A DNA stretch of 64,000 nt, taken from the NCBI GenBank assembly GCA_001856825.1, contig ATMD01000004.1:1-64000 (forward strand), given 5' to 3'. Both the position numbers and the translations under genes were made by a program. Source of the stretch: Thermoplasmatales archaeon I-plasma (GTDB lineage: Archaea > Thermoplasmatota > Thermoplasmata > Thermoplasmatales > GCA-001856825). The first letter of the stretch is position 1, and every line of letters starts with the position of its first letter. A model generated the notes under the pieces. The model was not told where the DNA came from and did no database searches. It saw only the letters and a program-made list of their open reading frames with translations. This document shows, piece by piece, positions 23,966 to 33,227 of the stretch.

Positions 23966-24304
23966 TCAAACCTGAATAAGCCTGTAATTTATGTTTCTCT
24001 TTTTGCACCACTCTCTTGCTGCGTCTGCTTTCAACTTGGTGATTTTATTATCGATCATGTGAGCCCCTTTTATTTCGACTATTTCCTGCTTACCATCTGT
24101 GTATTCAACCAAGAAGTCCGGGGTGTAATGTGCAAGTCTTCCGTCGAGGTTGAAATACGGTATTCTTATGCCATGATTCTTGGTCCATTTGCTTACCTTG
24201 TCATTTTTCTCCAGTTCTTCCATGAAAAATCTCTCCTGGTCGCTCTGGTAGAATTCGACCGACCACGCACTTTTCTTGGGATTCAAAAAAGGTTTATCAC
24301 TCAT
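23966..24304 (-). CDS. Type III restriction nuclease domain as a separate protein
   Basis: 112 residues containing the PD-(D/E)XK core: YTPDFLVEYTDGKQEIVEIKG (D and E-x-K). In type III Res proteins this nuclease is the C-terminal domain of the helicase subunit. Here it is a separate gene whose ATG overlaps the helicase stop as ATGA, so the two probably assemble after coupled translation. The clean overlap argues against a simple frameshift. Confidence 0.75.
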   Translation of the reverse strand: MSDKPFLNPKKSAWSVEFYQSDQERFFMEELEKNDKVSKWTKNHGIRIPYFNLDGRLAHYTPDFLVEYTDGKQEIVEIKGAHMIDNKITKLKADAAREWCKKRNINYRLIQV

Positions 24305-26319
24305 TGTTTCACCTCAGAAAAAATTCCCTTGATTATTCCTTTAGTAAACTTCTCTTTTACTGATGGCAGGAAGTAATATGCCATATTGAGTTCATCCTGG
24401 GAAACTTCCGATATGCTAAGATTTCTGAAAAATTTCTTTGAGATGTGATCCATCAATACATCATACAATCTGGAAGTTTTTGCGATGTCTAGAGAATTTT
24501 CTTCTATCAATCCTTTTGCCAGTGAAACCACTTCGTCCTTGAAACTTTCTATCGATATTCGTTTCTCACTTTCTCCCTTGAAGTATCTGTCATCTGTTGG
24601 TTTGGTTATTTCTGTTCCCGTCTTCCCCCTACCTATATACTTCTTTTTTATATTTTCCAGTATCACGGCTTCTATCTGCAGCCTATCTGGGTACTCATAA
24701 GTAGAGCCATCCAAGACCTCCTTCCAATTGAGTATGGGTCCTTCGGATGTGAGATTAGCCTTTATAGCCTCCAATTTCTGCTTGAAATCCTTATCCTCAA
24801 CGGGTTCGTTAATCTTTATCAATTTATCCGGATTAACGAGCTTCTGCAAATATTCCGTCTTAGGCGGAAGGGGCTCCTCCTCTATCACATCCGTAGGTAA
24901 AATGCCCTGCCTTATTCTTGAAACATTCATCATTCTCCAGAGCCAGCCATGGTCCAACTTGGGGTGATCAATTACGTGAAGAATCTCTGGGTCAGGGCTC
25001 TTCTTGTTGACTTTTCTCAGACCCCTCCCTATTATCTGTTTCCCAAATACTGGAGATATTATCCTCCTTAGCAGCAGAATGACGGACACCTCGGAAACAT
25101 CCCATCCCTCACGCAGCATAAATACGCTCACCACAGCATCGTATGGACTGTCAAGATGCCCTATCTTCTTGGCCTCCTCCCTGTTCTCATCTGGAGAATC
25201 TTCTGTAACTACCAATGCCCTTAAATCAAATTCCCTCTCTATGAAATCTTTTGCAGTCTTTGCCTCTTCTATTCCCATAGTGACAACAAATAAAAGGGGC
25301 TTGTACTTTCCTCCTGCTTCTTGTCTCTTAGCCCTCAGAGCATTGACGGCAATAGAAAGCAGCATTCTCATTGGAGCTGGGTCCATTACCCATTGGAAAG
25401 GTTTGACTCTCCTTTCAGCGTCCTCAAATTCCTTGTCCATTTCCGAGATTCTTTTCTTCTCATTCGTCTTTGCGTTTGTATATGTTATTTCAACGATTCT
25501 TGCGTCCGGTTGGAGGACAACTATGTTCTTGATTAATGGTCTCGGGGCATCCATGGCATCCGTGATGTCGAAGGAATAGATCAACCTTGAATCGGGATAA
25601 GTGTTGTCCGCTCTTTCTGGTGTTGCGGTTGTATCCAATCGGAAAAGTGTATTGTTCCTTAGAATCGACAGTATGTGAGTGAACTCATCAGCTACCGTAT
25701 TGTGTGCTTCGTCATTGAATATTGCAATGCGCGGGAAATTCTCCTTCAGGAAACCCAGATTCCTTGCGGTGTTTGTACCACCAGTGTAGAGTTCCTGGAC
25801 ATTTGTGAGTATTATATCGGCAGTGATCATTCCCTGCGGCCCGGAACCACTTTCTATAAGAACCGTGGATATGGATTTGTTTAGATTTTCGTCTGGGGAT
25901 ATGGACCACTTCTCAAATATTGTCCTGCCATCTCCCGAAGATCTCAGGAAATCGTCCTGAAGCCTGTCCCTCACAATCAAGTTTGGAGTGATTATAAGAA
26001 ACCTGTCGAACTGGTCACCGTAAGCATACTTGAGCCACGCTATTACAGATGCGATGATTAGGCTCTTTCCTCCGCCTGTCACTATTCTCAACAGGTATTT
26101 AGATTCCAAAGCACGGTCCTTGACTTCATAGAGAAATATGATTCTCAGGATAGCCTCCTTCTGGTGTTGCCACAGTTCGTCCCCTTCCCTCCGCTCCAGG
26201 AGATGCTCAATAAATTCGACGGTCTTCTGGGAACAGTTGGGATAATGGGACATCTGCCAATCCTTGAATTCTTGTTCGAACTCCATGAATGAATCCGGCA
26301 TTGTGATGTTCTGGGGCAC
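24301..26319 (-). CDS. res: Type III restriction enzyme Res helicase/translocase subunit (lacking nuclease domain)
   Basis: 672 residues with SF2 motifs: Walker A TGGGKS (81-86), DEAH-like FNDEAHN, TATPERA, MLREGWDVSEV and motif VI IIGRGLRK. It should hydrolyse ATP to move along or search DNA after the Mod subunit recognises its site. It is shorter than typical Res because the nuclease is encoded by the following overlapping gene. It directly follows mod with no gap. Confidence 0.85.
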   Translation of the reverse strand: MPQNITMPDSFMEFEQEFKDWQMSHYPNCSQKTVEFIEHLLERREGDELWQHQKEAILRIIFLYEVKDRALESKYLLRIVTGGGKSLIIASVIAWLKYAYGDQFDRFLIITPNLIVRDRLQDDFLRSSGDGRTIFEKWSISPDENLNKSISTVLIESGSGPQGMITADIILTNVQELYTGGTNTARNLGFLKENFPRIAIFNDEAHNTVADEFTHILSILRNNTLFRLDTTATPERADNTYPDSRLIYSFDITDAMDAPRPLIKNIVVLQPDARIVEITYTNAKTNEKKRISEMDKEFEDAERRVKPFQWVMDPAPMRMLLSIAVNALRAKRQEAGGKYKPLLFVVTMGIEEAKTAKDFIEREFDLRALVVTEDSPDENREEAKKIGHLDSPYDAVVSVFMLREGWDVSEVSVILLLRRIISPVFGKQIIGRGLRKVNKKSPDPEILHVIDHPKLDHGWLWRMMNVSRIRQGILPTDVIEEEPLPPKTEYLQKLVNPDKLIKINEPVEDKDFKQKLEAIKANLTSEGPILNWKEVLDGSTYEYPDRLQIEAVILENIKKKYIGRGKTGTEITKPTDDRYFKGESEKRISIESFKDEVVSLAKGLIEENSLDIAKTSRLYDVLMDHISKKFFRNLSISEVSQDELNMAYYFLPSVKEKFTKGIIKGIFSEVKQ

Positions 26320-28341
26320 CTATTCCACCTCTATCTCTTTTACTATCATGGTTTCCCCTCCCTGGTCGTCCTCCACCTTGAAGGCCACTGTTTTTTTGCC
26401 GCCCGAGTCAAATTTATAGGAGACTAGAAGGGGACTTGATGGATTCCCTTTCGACAGGAATGCGTATCCCGAGGTCGGCACAAAGGCCTTGTTGTAGTCA
26501 AAATCCGCCTGGATGTTTATTATTTTTCCATTGTTCAGGGATGCAGACTCCGAAAAATCAAAATCGTACTCGAGGGAGACTTTTTTCCTGATTTTCAACC
26601 TGACAACGGGAGGCATGATGAATCTCAAGAATGTTTCGTATTCTGGGTGCTTTGATGTCACGTGCTCTCTGAATGCGTCCGACCCTATGTTTACCAAATC
26701 TATCGTCACGAAATCTATGCCTGCCCCCAACTTAGCAAGCATTTCCTTTGCCTGTTTTGCCTTCTCAGAAAATTGCCATCCAACCATTATCCCCCTTTTT
26801 CTATTTTCATAGTTTTCATTTAGGTATTGTGCAAAGTCTAACACATTGTCATCTGTAACGAACTCATTATTATCTTCAGGTCCTACCCAGACAGGAATTC
26901 CGTTCTTGAGACCAGAAATCTTTGGATCTGATATCTTCTGAGCTCCAAATGCCTTCACTATGAATGCCTCAAATTCCTCCTGCGATAAATCAGATAAGGA
27001 AGGAATGTCATAATAACCCCAAGATAATACTTGGATATTAGGAGTTCTTTCCGGAACGATCCAACCCTGCCCTTCACCTTTCAACAATTTCAGAATACGC
27101 CCTTTTGTGATTTCGACTGCTATCCTTGAAATATCGCTTGCTATCCAGCGTCTGCCTAACCTTTGAGCTACCGAAGGTGTTGTTCCACCACCACAGAAGA
27201 AATCTGCAACTACATCTCCTTCATTCGATGAAGCTCTTATTATACGTTCAAGCAAGGTTTCTGGTTTTTGGGTTGGATAACCTATTGATTCATTAGATGT
27301 TGACGTTATAACATTAATATCGTCCCAGAGATTTGAAATCGCTTCTCCTTCGTATTCATCTAAGTATTTTTTATATCTTGGAAGCCCAGATTTTGTCCAG
27401 TATATTATAAGTGGGTTCCTCTTCAGATTTTCGTCCAAAGTTTCTTGATTCCAGGCAAATCTTTTTCCCAGCGGGAGTTTCAGTTCCCTGTCTGGAAATT
27501 TCAAATAACTAGGCTCATTCCCAGCCAGAACAAGAGGCTGAGTTTCGAAATATCTTCCAGTTTCCTTTTCAAATTTGCTAAATTTGCCATTAAGAAAATC
27601 TACATCGTCGCTTTTCCTATGTTGCAGGTTGAAGTTGTGATTGTTATTCCTGGAATAAAACAATATTGAATCTGTCTTCTGTGAGAAATTCTTCAACCCC
27701 CCACTGGCTCCACTAACCATCACGTGTCTTTTCCAAATTATTTCATTTTGGAAATTATCATATCTAAAAATCTTATCCATTTCAACTTTCACATAATGCG
27801 ATGCATGCCAGTCAAGATGAGCATATATAGAACCTGTTGGTTTAAGAAGCCTTTTCATCTCTAGAAGTCGTGCATTAAGCCATACGAGGTAACCAGGCAT
27901 TCCATCTTCCCATATGTCGCTGAATGACCTGACTTCATTCTGGTCCCCGAATATAACGTTATAATTTCGTCCGGAAAAGAATGGAGGGTCAATGTAAATC
28001 AGGTCGATGCTTTCAGAAGGCAAACTTCTCATAATGTGAAGGTTGTCGCCCCAGAAGAGCTTGTTAGGTTCTAATTCGGGAGTCCCGAAGGATATCTCCT
28101 CTATTTTCTGGAAGGGTAAGTCTATCCTTGGGAACTTGTCCCTATATTCTCTGCCCTTTGTATAACCAAGAGGGAGCTCGTCGACTGGAACATTGCCAAA
28201 TCTTTTTGGGACCTTGAAGAATTCCTTCTGCTCGGATATCTCTATATTGGGGCCTTCCTCTTGTTCCTGCCCCACAATATTATCTACCACACTCTCAAGT
28301 GTAATGTCGTCCACCTTTGACTGCTTGGAATCTTTCACCAT
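26320..28341 (-). CDS. mod: Type III restriction-modification Mod subunit (N6-adenine DNA methyltransferase)
   Basis: 673 residues. The catalytic DPPF (118-121) precedes the SAM-binding FFCGGGTT, the beta-class order of type III Mod proteins. The intervening region is the likely target-recognition domain, and a beta-rich C-terminal extension follows. It should methylate adenine on one strand of a short asymmetric site and guide Res. Recognition sequence unknown. First large gene of the unit mod-res-nuclease. Confidence 0.9.
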   Translation of the reverse strand: MVKDSKQSKVDDITLESVVDNIVGQEQEEGPNIEISEQKEFFKVPKRFGNVPVDELPLGYTKGREYRDKFPRIDLPFQKIEEISFGTPELEPNKLFWGDNLHIMRSLPSESIDLIYIDPPFFSGRNYNVIFGDQNEVRSFSDIWEDGMPGYLVWLNARLLEMKRLLKPTGSIYAHLDWHASHYVKVEMDKIFRYDNFQNEIIWKRHVMVSGASGGLKNFSQKTDSILFYSRNNNHNFNLQHRKSDDVDFLNGKFSKFEKETGRYFETQPLVLAGNEPSYLKFPDRELKLPLGKRFAWNQETLDENLKRNPLIIYWTKSGLPRYKKYLDEYEGEAISNLWDDINVITSTSNESIGYPTQKPETLLERIIRASSNEGDVVADFFCGGGTTPSVAQRLGRRWIASDISRIAVEITKGRILKLLKGEGQGWIVPERTPNIQVLSWGYYDIPSLSDLSQEEFEAFIVKAFGAQKISDPKISGLKNGIPVWVGPEDNNEFVTDDNVLDFAQYLNENYENRKRGIMVGWQFSEKAKQAKEMLAKLGAGIDFVTIDLVNIGSDAFREHVTSKHPEYETFLRFIMPPVVRLKIRKKVSLEYDFDFSESASLNNGKIINIQADFDYNKAFVPTSGYAFLSKGNPSSPLLVSYKFDSGGKKTVAFKVEDDQGGETMIVKEIEVE

Positions 28342-28342
28342 C

Positions 28343-28561
28343 TCAGTTACACCTCTTTAAACAATCCACTGATTTATCAGGAACGTATACAATATAATAC
28401 TTTTGATAGGGAATGCTGTGGAGAAATGAGAGGATTCCTGATTTTTGCTCTGGAATCTCTTCAGATATATCCTTGTATTCATCCAAATGTCTTCTATCTC
28501 CTTTCATCAAGGAATCAATGTGATATTTTATGGCGATGTCTTTGCTTCTTTCATGTGCCAT
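28343..28561 (-). CDS. Unknown 72-residue protein upstream of mod
   Basis: A charged helical first half (KDIAIKYHIDSLMKGDRRHL) and a beta-rich second half (YQKYYIVYVPDKS). It ends one base before mod and starts two bases after the ATPase remnant, so it is in the same transcript. It may be a controller or an unrelated passenger; no family recognised. Confidence 0.5.
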   Translation of the reverse strand: MAHERSKDIAIKYHIDSLMKGDRRHLDEYKDISEEIPEQKSGILSFLHSIPYQKYYIVYVPDKSVDCLKRCN

Positions 28562-28563
28562 AT

Positions 28564-29112
28564 TTAAAATTCCCTCCTCTTAACAGTTGCCTTGGATTTT
28601 CTTAAATACTCCTCAACCATCGGGTCAGAAATCACATACATTCCGTTTACATCCTTCTCAACATATTCCAATCGCATAAGCATTTGCAAATTCCTTGAAA
28701 GGGGAGCATTGCGCATTTTGAAACGGTCCTGCAGCTCGGAGAAACGTCTTCCACCGTCCCCTATCTCCTTCAGGATCCCCAGTTCCCTCTCCCACCCCAT
28801 CGCCACCTTTGACGCATTCTCCAGCTCCTCCCCCACGATCCTCATCGCCTGTGTTCTGACTGTCCGAAGCGCTTTCTTTGTATCCCCTGAAATGGCGTAC
28901 TGGTGACCGAAAAGGGTGAGCCACCCCGGCATACCCCCGAGCTTGCCTGCCACTTCAGCCATTTCCTCTCCCCTGAACGGTATTCCGTTCTGCCTGCACC
29001 CCTCCCTCAGGAAGTTGATGCTTGTTGAGGAGTCCATCCACTTTCCAACCCGCATCTGCGTTAACGACCTCCCGTACAGAGGATTCCTGACGCCAGGGTC
29101 TATGATGCTCAC
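28564..29112 (-). pseudogene. 5'-truncated archaeal ATPase (ATPase_2/DUF234-like), C-terminal part
   Basis: The 182-residue frame begins with IIDPGVRNPLYGRSLTQMRV, which in archaeal STAND-like ATPases (PF01637 type) follows the Walker A and B segments, and continues through the lid and winged-helix region (LSRNLQMLMRLEYVEKD). No P-loop is found upstream. It is therefore a fragment, though a GTG at 29112 could still express it. It may mark an old insertion junction. Confidence 0.65.
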
Positions 29113-29321
29113 GGATTATTCCTGAGTTGCTTGTGTAAAAATGATCATCAAACTATCATTAGAGAATTGTTCTAGAAAAAGCAACGTAAATAACTTTTGT
29201 TTTGTGTCTAAATTAAGAATTTCAAAATCTAAAAAATCCTTCTGACGGGTGATCAAATCATTCAATTCAACATGTTATTCCCTTGCACAATACTTAAATC
29301 AATGTTTTGAATTCATATTCA

Positions 29322-29530
29322 GTGAAATTTACAGTTATACTTGAACCACAGAAAGATGGGGGGTTTACAGTGAGTGTACCGGAACTCCCTGGTTGCATCT
29401 CTGAAGGGGGGATAGAGAAGAAGCCCTCAAAAATATCAAGGAAGCAATAGAATTATATTTGGAAGTTTTAAAAGAAGACGGAAAACCTATACCCCAGGAT
29501 GTTGGCGAGGAAGTTCTTCTGGATGTCTAA
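29322..29530 (+). pseudogene. hicB: hicB antitoxin gene with frameshift in a G6 tract
   Basis: A GTG start, 22 bases after TATA-like TACTTAAATC, opens VKFTVILEPQKDGGFTVSVPELPGC, the HicB partial RNase-H fold. At the G-run 29406-29411 the frame is lost. Restoring one G gives EGGDREEALKNIKEAIELYLEV... and an intact end at the hicA start. One base is thus missing: a true mutation, slippage-prone phase variation, or a sequencing error in a homopolymer. Confidence 0.8.
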
Positions 29531-29744
29531 ACTTCCAGTTGTATCTGGAGAAGTTGTAATAAAAGCACTCTCCAAAAGAGGTTTCATTTTCAGAAAAGGA
29601 AAAGGTGATCACGTTATAATCTAGAGCAAAGATGGATACAGAAACATAGTTGTACCATTGCATAAAGAACTGAAGCCCGGAACCTTAAGAGCAATTATTA
29701 AACAATCCGGTCTAACTGTAGAAGAGTTTGTGAATCTATTATGA
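29523..29744 (+). pseudogene. hicA: hicA toxin gene with in-frame TAG
   Basis: Overlapping hicB by eight bases, the frame reads as HicA (SKLPVVSGEVVIKALSKRGF, RKGKGDHVII) with the catalytic His present. TAG replaces codon 34 and the frame then continues to the normal HicA end (VPLHKELKPGTLRAIIKQSG, EEFVNLL). The mRNA interferase would be cut at half length. Together with the broken hicB this suggests the module is dead. Confidence 0.8.
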
Positions 29745-29997
29745 TGAAGTCAGCCGAAATATTATTGGAATCCACTTAATTAAATAATCGAATCCCTACC
29801 TATCCGATAGACAATAGGATTTGCTTAAAAGATTAAACGGGCTCGGTCGGGCCCATAATCATTGTAAACGTTATTTAGGGCGTCAGTAATTGAAACTCAA
29901 AATAGCCTGAACCTCAATCGTGCACTAAGTTTTGACTGACAGGAGTTTAAATCAATCTACTCAATCACACAGCGTAATTCTAGTTGATTCTCATTAT
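29745..29997. other. Intergenic, no gene seen
   Basis: AT-rich, with a short GC-rich inverted repeat GGGCTCGGTCGGGCCC near 29838-29853 that could form a small hairpin on either strand and might terminate hicBA transcription. No open frame of interest. Confidence 0.3.
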
Positions 29998-30450
29998 TTA
30001 TTTAGGATTGCCAAAAGCCCCAAGCTGCTGAAAGAGCCCTAGCCAGTCCCTCGTCACCCATCCTTCTACTATCCTGCCATCTTTCAACCTGAATATCTCG
30101 TTCTGAAGCCAGGAGATTTTCCTGCCTGTGGGTGGTATACCTAGGAAATGGCCGGTATGGTTGCCAGTTATGCGTATGCAATCCGCCACCATGTCACCTT
30201 TTGCAAACAGCTGGACCAAATCAACTTCTACATCAGAGAACGCATATGCCAAGCTTGCAAATCTAGTAAGTAGGCCCTCCCTCCCCTTAGATGTTGGGTC
30301 GTGATTCGCAACATAGTTCTCGTCATAATAATCTGGCGCGCTCTCTCTGATGCGAAACAACCATTCTTCAGCACTTTTCCCTCCACCCTTTAGAACATCG
30401 TTCACCCAGCTTCTCACCAACCTTTCATTTAAGTCTTCAACAGATGACAT
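29998..30450 (-). CDS. SnoaL-like/ester-cyclase (NTF2-fold) protein
   Basis: Start chosen at the ATG at 30450 (an upstream in-frame start at 30477 would add nine residues). The 150-residue protein has the ester cyclase pattern: DYYDENYVANHDP, GREGLLTRFASL, GDMVADCIRITGNHTGHFLGIPPTGR and a final FRLKDGRIVEGWVTRD. These NTF2-fold proteins act on small hydrophobic ketones or esters, or merely bind ligands; the substrate is unknown. Stands alone. Confidence 0.75.
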   Translation of the reverse strand: MSSVEDLNERLVRSWVNDVLKGGGKSAEEWLFRIRESAPDYYDENYVANHDPTSKGREGLLTRFASLAYAFSDVEVDLVQLFAKGDMVADCIRITGNHTGHFLGIPPTGRKISWLQNEIFRLKDGRIVEGWVTRDWLGLFQQLGAFGNPK

Positions 30451-30720
30451 TCTTAACACTCCTATGATCGATAGCAATGGAGCATTTACCCTTATTCTTA
30501 TCTGTTAGTACTTTAATATTCGCACTCTTGGTCATATTGCTCCTCCTTTATTTGGGCGTAAAACTCCTCCCTCTTGCATAAAATCATACTTCGAATAGGA
30601 TTAAGTACGCTCGTTTTACGGCGAAAGCGTAAAACTCGATTTAGGATTACTGAAGGAAACCTAATTAAAAATACGATTGCGAACATAATTATGTCTTTCG
30701 TATTCAGTACATAATAGTTA

Positions 30721-31299
30721 TTACGTCATAGCCAGAATCTGCCCATCAATAAGGGAAGTGTAGCTTGAAAGAGGGATGTTAGCATCATAAATGGTGAAGA
30801 CATAAGACCCTGAATAGCCAACGATGGCAACGGTGGTGCCATTGAGTTTCTTAATTGATGCGTTTTGAGTAAGGAAGAAGTAGTTGAAGCCGTCATATGG
30901 GCTATTCTTGAGGATGTAAACTCCAGGTCCGGGAATCACGAAGATTTGCACCGCTGAATGATATGTGCTATTGTAGAATGACAGGGATGAAGATGGAGAG
31001 GAAAATTCCAGGGAAGTAATTATAACGAAACCACCAGTAGATTTTTCATTGAAGTATGCTGCTCCTCCTTTCGTTACATTCAGGAATTCCTTTCCGACGG
31101 TTGCATTGTCATAAGTAACTACGAGCTTCTTTTTCGCTAGACTGTCAACAAACGATGCTGTCACTATGGCTACATGTGTCGAACGGTGGCTTGTTACTTA
31201 AAGTGCACCTACAACCCCCGCTATCACAACGACAAGAATCACCATGACGATAAGGGCCATACTTTTCCTGTTCCTGGGTTTCCTTGGCCGATTTTAAAT
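30721..31299 (-). pseudogene. Decayed membrane-anchored surface protein of the 10.6-kb family
   Basis: The open 148-codon part (GTG 31164 to TAA 30721) matches the external domain of the protein at 10564-11139. In the same frame upstream lie a basic stretch (RPRKPRNRKS) and a perfect hydrophobic helix (MALIVMVILVVVIAG, 31201-31260). TAA at 31198-31200 cuts helix from domain, and another TAA precedes the basic stretch. So the anchor is present but disconnected. The C terminus (SGSYVF...SLIDGQILAM) also matches 41684-42091. Confidence 0.75.
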
Positions 31300-31833
31300 G
31301 TCGTCCTCGGTAGGATGCTCAGGATTACGTGCTACGCGAGAACGATCCTCAGGGTAAACCTTTCGTCCCATATTTCAATACCCAGCTTTACAATGAAATT
31401 TATATATAATACCAATGAAGAAAACTTCCTGGTTTTAATTAGTGAATATCCCTTGTTAACTATCACCGTACCTCCGTCTAGCCATTACAGCTATGTCTCA
31501 CCAAAATTTAGGGTTTTGTAAGGCATGATCTGTTATCCTCCTATAAGGAACAGGAAAATAATAAATCGAGTCAGACGTTTGTGAGTATAGAGATCATAAA
31601 AAGATTCAATATCCGTAGCCAATAATATAAATTTGATCACTGTCCCGTAATAAGTGCGAATCTGGAAAAGTCTATAGTAATTCCCACTCCTGGCATTTTG
31701 GAAATTCAATGAACCGTTCCAGCTTTAACTAGACATCAGTGATTCATTTCCTTCTCATCCTTATGTTGAAAACTTTGAATTATCCCATAATTCCTGAAGA
31801 AAATTGCATATATTCATTTGAAATTCAGGAACC
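31300..31833. other. Intergenic, no supported gene
   Basis: Mostly AT-rich DNA between the surface-protein remnant and the MFS gene. Short frames on both strands lack coding character. TATA-like TTTATATATAATACC occurs around 31398-31412 and GCATATATTC around 31807-31816, the latter a likely promoter for the MFS gene. Confidence 0.4.
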
Positions 31834-33003
31834 TTGGTAAAGAGCAGGAAATTCGGAGGAACACTTGCAGTTGCATTTTCCACATTCATCGCCTTCATGG
31901 GTATTGGGGTGGTCGATCCTCTTCTCCCATTGATCGGAAAACAGATGGGGGCATCTCCCTTCCAAGTGGAATGGCTTTTTACAAGCTACATAGCAGTGAT
32001 GTCCCTTTCAATGTTCATTTCAGGATATTTTTCTACTAGATTCGGAAGTAAAAGAACTCTGATTACTGGCCTTCTCATCGTTGTTGTATTTTCCACGTTA
32101 TCTGGACTTTCCCCTAATATTTCGATATTTGCAGTATTCCGAGGAGGTTGGGGCATGGGAAACGCCTTCTTCACTTCAACCGCGCTCTCCATTATAGTGG
32201 GTATATCTGCTGGTAAACTAGAGAGGTCAATAACGATTTATGAGGCTGCCCTTGGCCTGGGAATAGCCTCTGGACCGCTTCTTGGCGGCTTTTTGGGCAC
32301 ATTTGACTGGCGCTATCCCTTTTTTGGCACAGCTACTTTGATGGCCATAGGATTCATAGTTACCATGGCATTTGTTGGTGAACCTAAAAACAGGGAAAAG
32401 CGCAGAACGCCTATTGAGATTATTGAGGCTCTACGAAACCCGGGAGTGAGGATAAATTCATTAATTGCCCTAGGGTACAACTTTGGATTCTTCACAATAC
32501 TAGCATACACTCCACTTACCCTCTTTGGGCTTACCACCTTTCAGCTAGGTATCACCTATTTTTTCTGGGGGACTCTGGTCGCTTTCTCTTCTGTCATTCT
32601 GGTTCCCAGACTCATTAAGGTGATCGAAAGAATGAGGCTTCTTGAAATAAATCTTTTAATTTTTGCTCTCCTCTTTGTTATTATGGGGGAATACCCAACT
32701 TACAGACTTATCGCTGTTGTGTTATCTGGCATTCTCTGCGGTATTTCCAACGCTTCATTCACTTCACTTGCAATGGAAGTGTCACCATTTTCAAGGTCCG
32801 TATCATCGGCTGCATATAATTTTCTGAGATGGGCTGGAGCCGCAATTGCACCAATTCTTGCAGGAATTCTTGGACAAATATACGGGTTCTCCTTCCCGTT
32901 TTATGTTGTCGCTCCCGTAATTCTGATAGCCAGTGCATCACTATTTATTTATGCACCGAGATTGAGATCGGCAGTCACCACAAACGCTTCAAAAATAGAA
33001 TGA
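31834..33003 (+). CDS. Major facilitator superfamily transporter
   Basis: 389 residues, 11-12 transmembrane helices. Start is a TTG (LVKSRKFGG...). The loop 2-3 MFS motif appears in degenerate form after helix 2 (GYFSTRFGSKRTL) and a proline/glycine-rich helix 5 (ALGLGIASGPLLGGFLG) is typical of drug:H+ antiporters. A cytoplasmic loop (EPKNREKRRTPIE) divides the halves. Substrate cannot be told; efflux of drugs or organic compounds is most likely. Confidence 0.85.
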   Translation: MVKSRKFGGTLAVAFSTFIAFMGIGVVDPLLPLIGKQMGASPFQVEWLFTSYIAVMSLSMFISGYFSTRFGSKRTLITGLLIVVVFSTLSGLSPNISIFAVFRGGWGMGNAFFTSTALSIIVGISAGKLERSITIYEAALGLGIASGPLLGGFLGTFDWRYPFFGTATLMAIGFIVTMAFVGEPKNREKRRTPIEIIEALRNPGVRINSLIALGYNFGFFTILAYTPLTLFGLTTFQLGITYFFWGTLVAFSSVILVPRLIKVIERMRLLEINLLIFALLFVIMGEYPTYRLIAVVLSGILCGISNASFTSLAMEVSPFSRSVSSAAYNFLRWAGAAIAPILAGILGQIYGFSFPFYVVAPVILIASASLFIYAPRLRSAVTTNASKIE

Positions 33004-33227
33004 TTCCAGTAATGCAAGTTCAGTTCTTGGATATGTTTGGACAAATACATTTGATTCAAGGCTAATTTTCATTTGAGTGTTCTTTGCCCTTTCATTCCTA
33101 GGTATACAATATCGGTGCACGTAAAAGTGTTAATTTACCTTAACAACCATTGCATATACTTAATGGCTGGGTATTTGTAGCTATGGGAATAAGTCAATTA
33201 TTATAATAGGTTCAATGTTTTAGAGTT

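Noticed and set aside
29838-29853. GGGCTCGGTCGGGCCC as an attachment site
   Set aside because: It is a short GC-rich inverted repeat with no partner copy near the integrase; better seen as a small hairpin.
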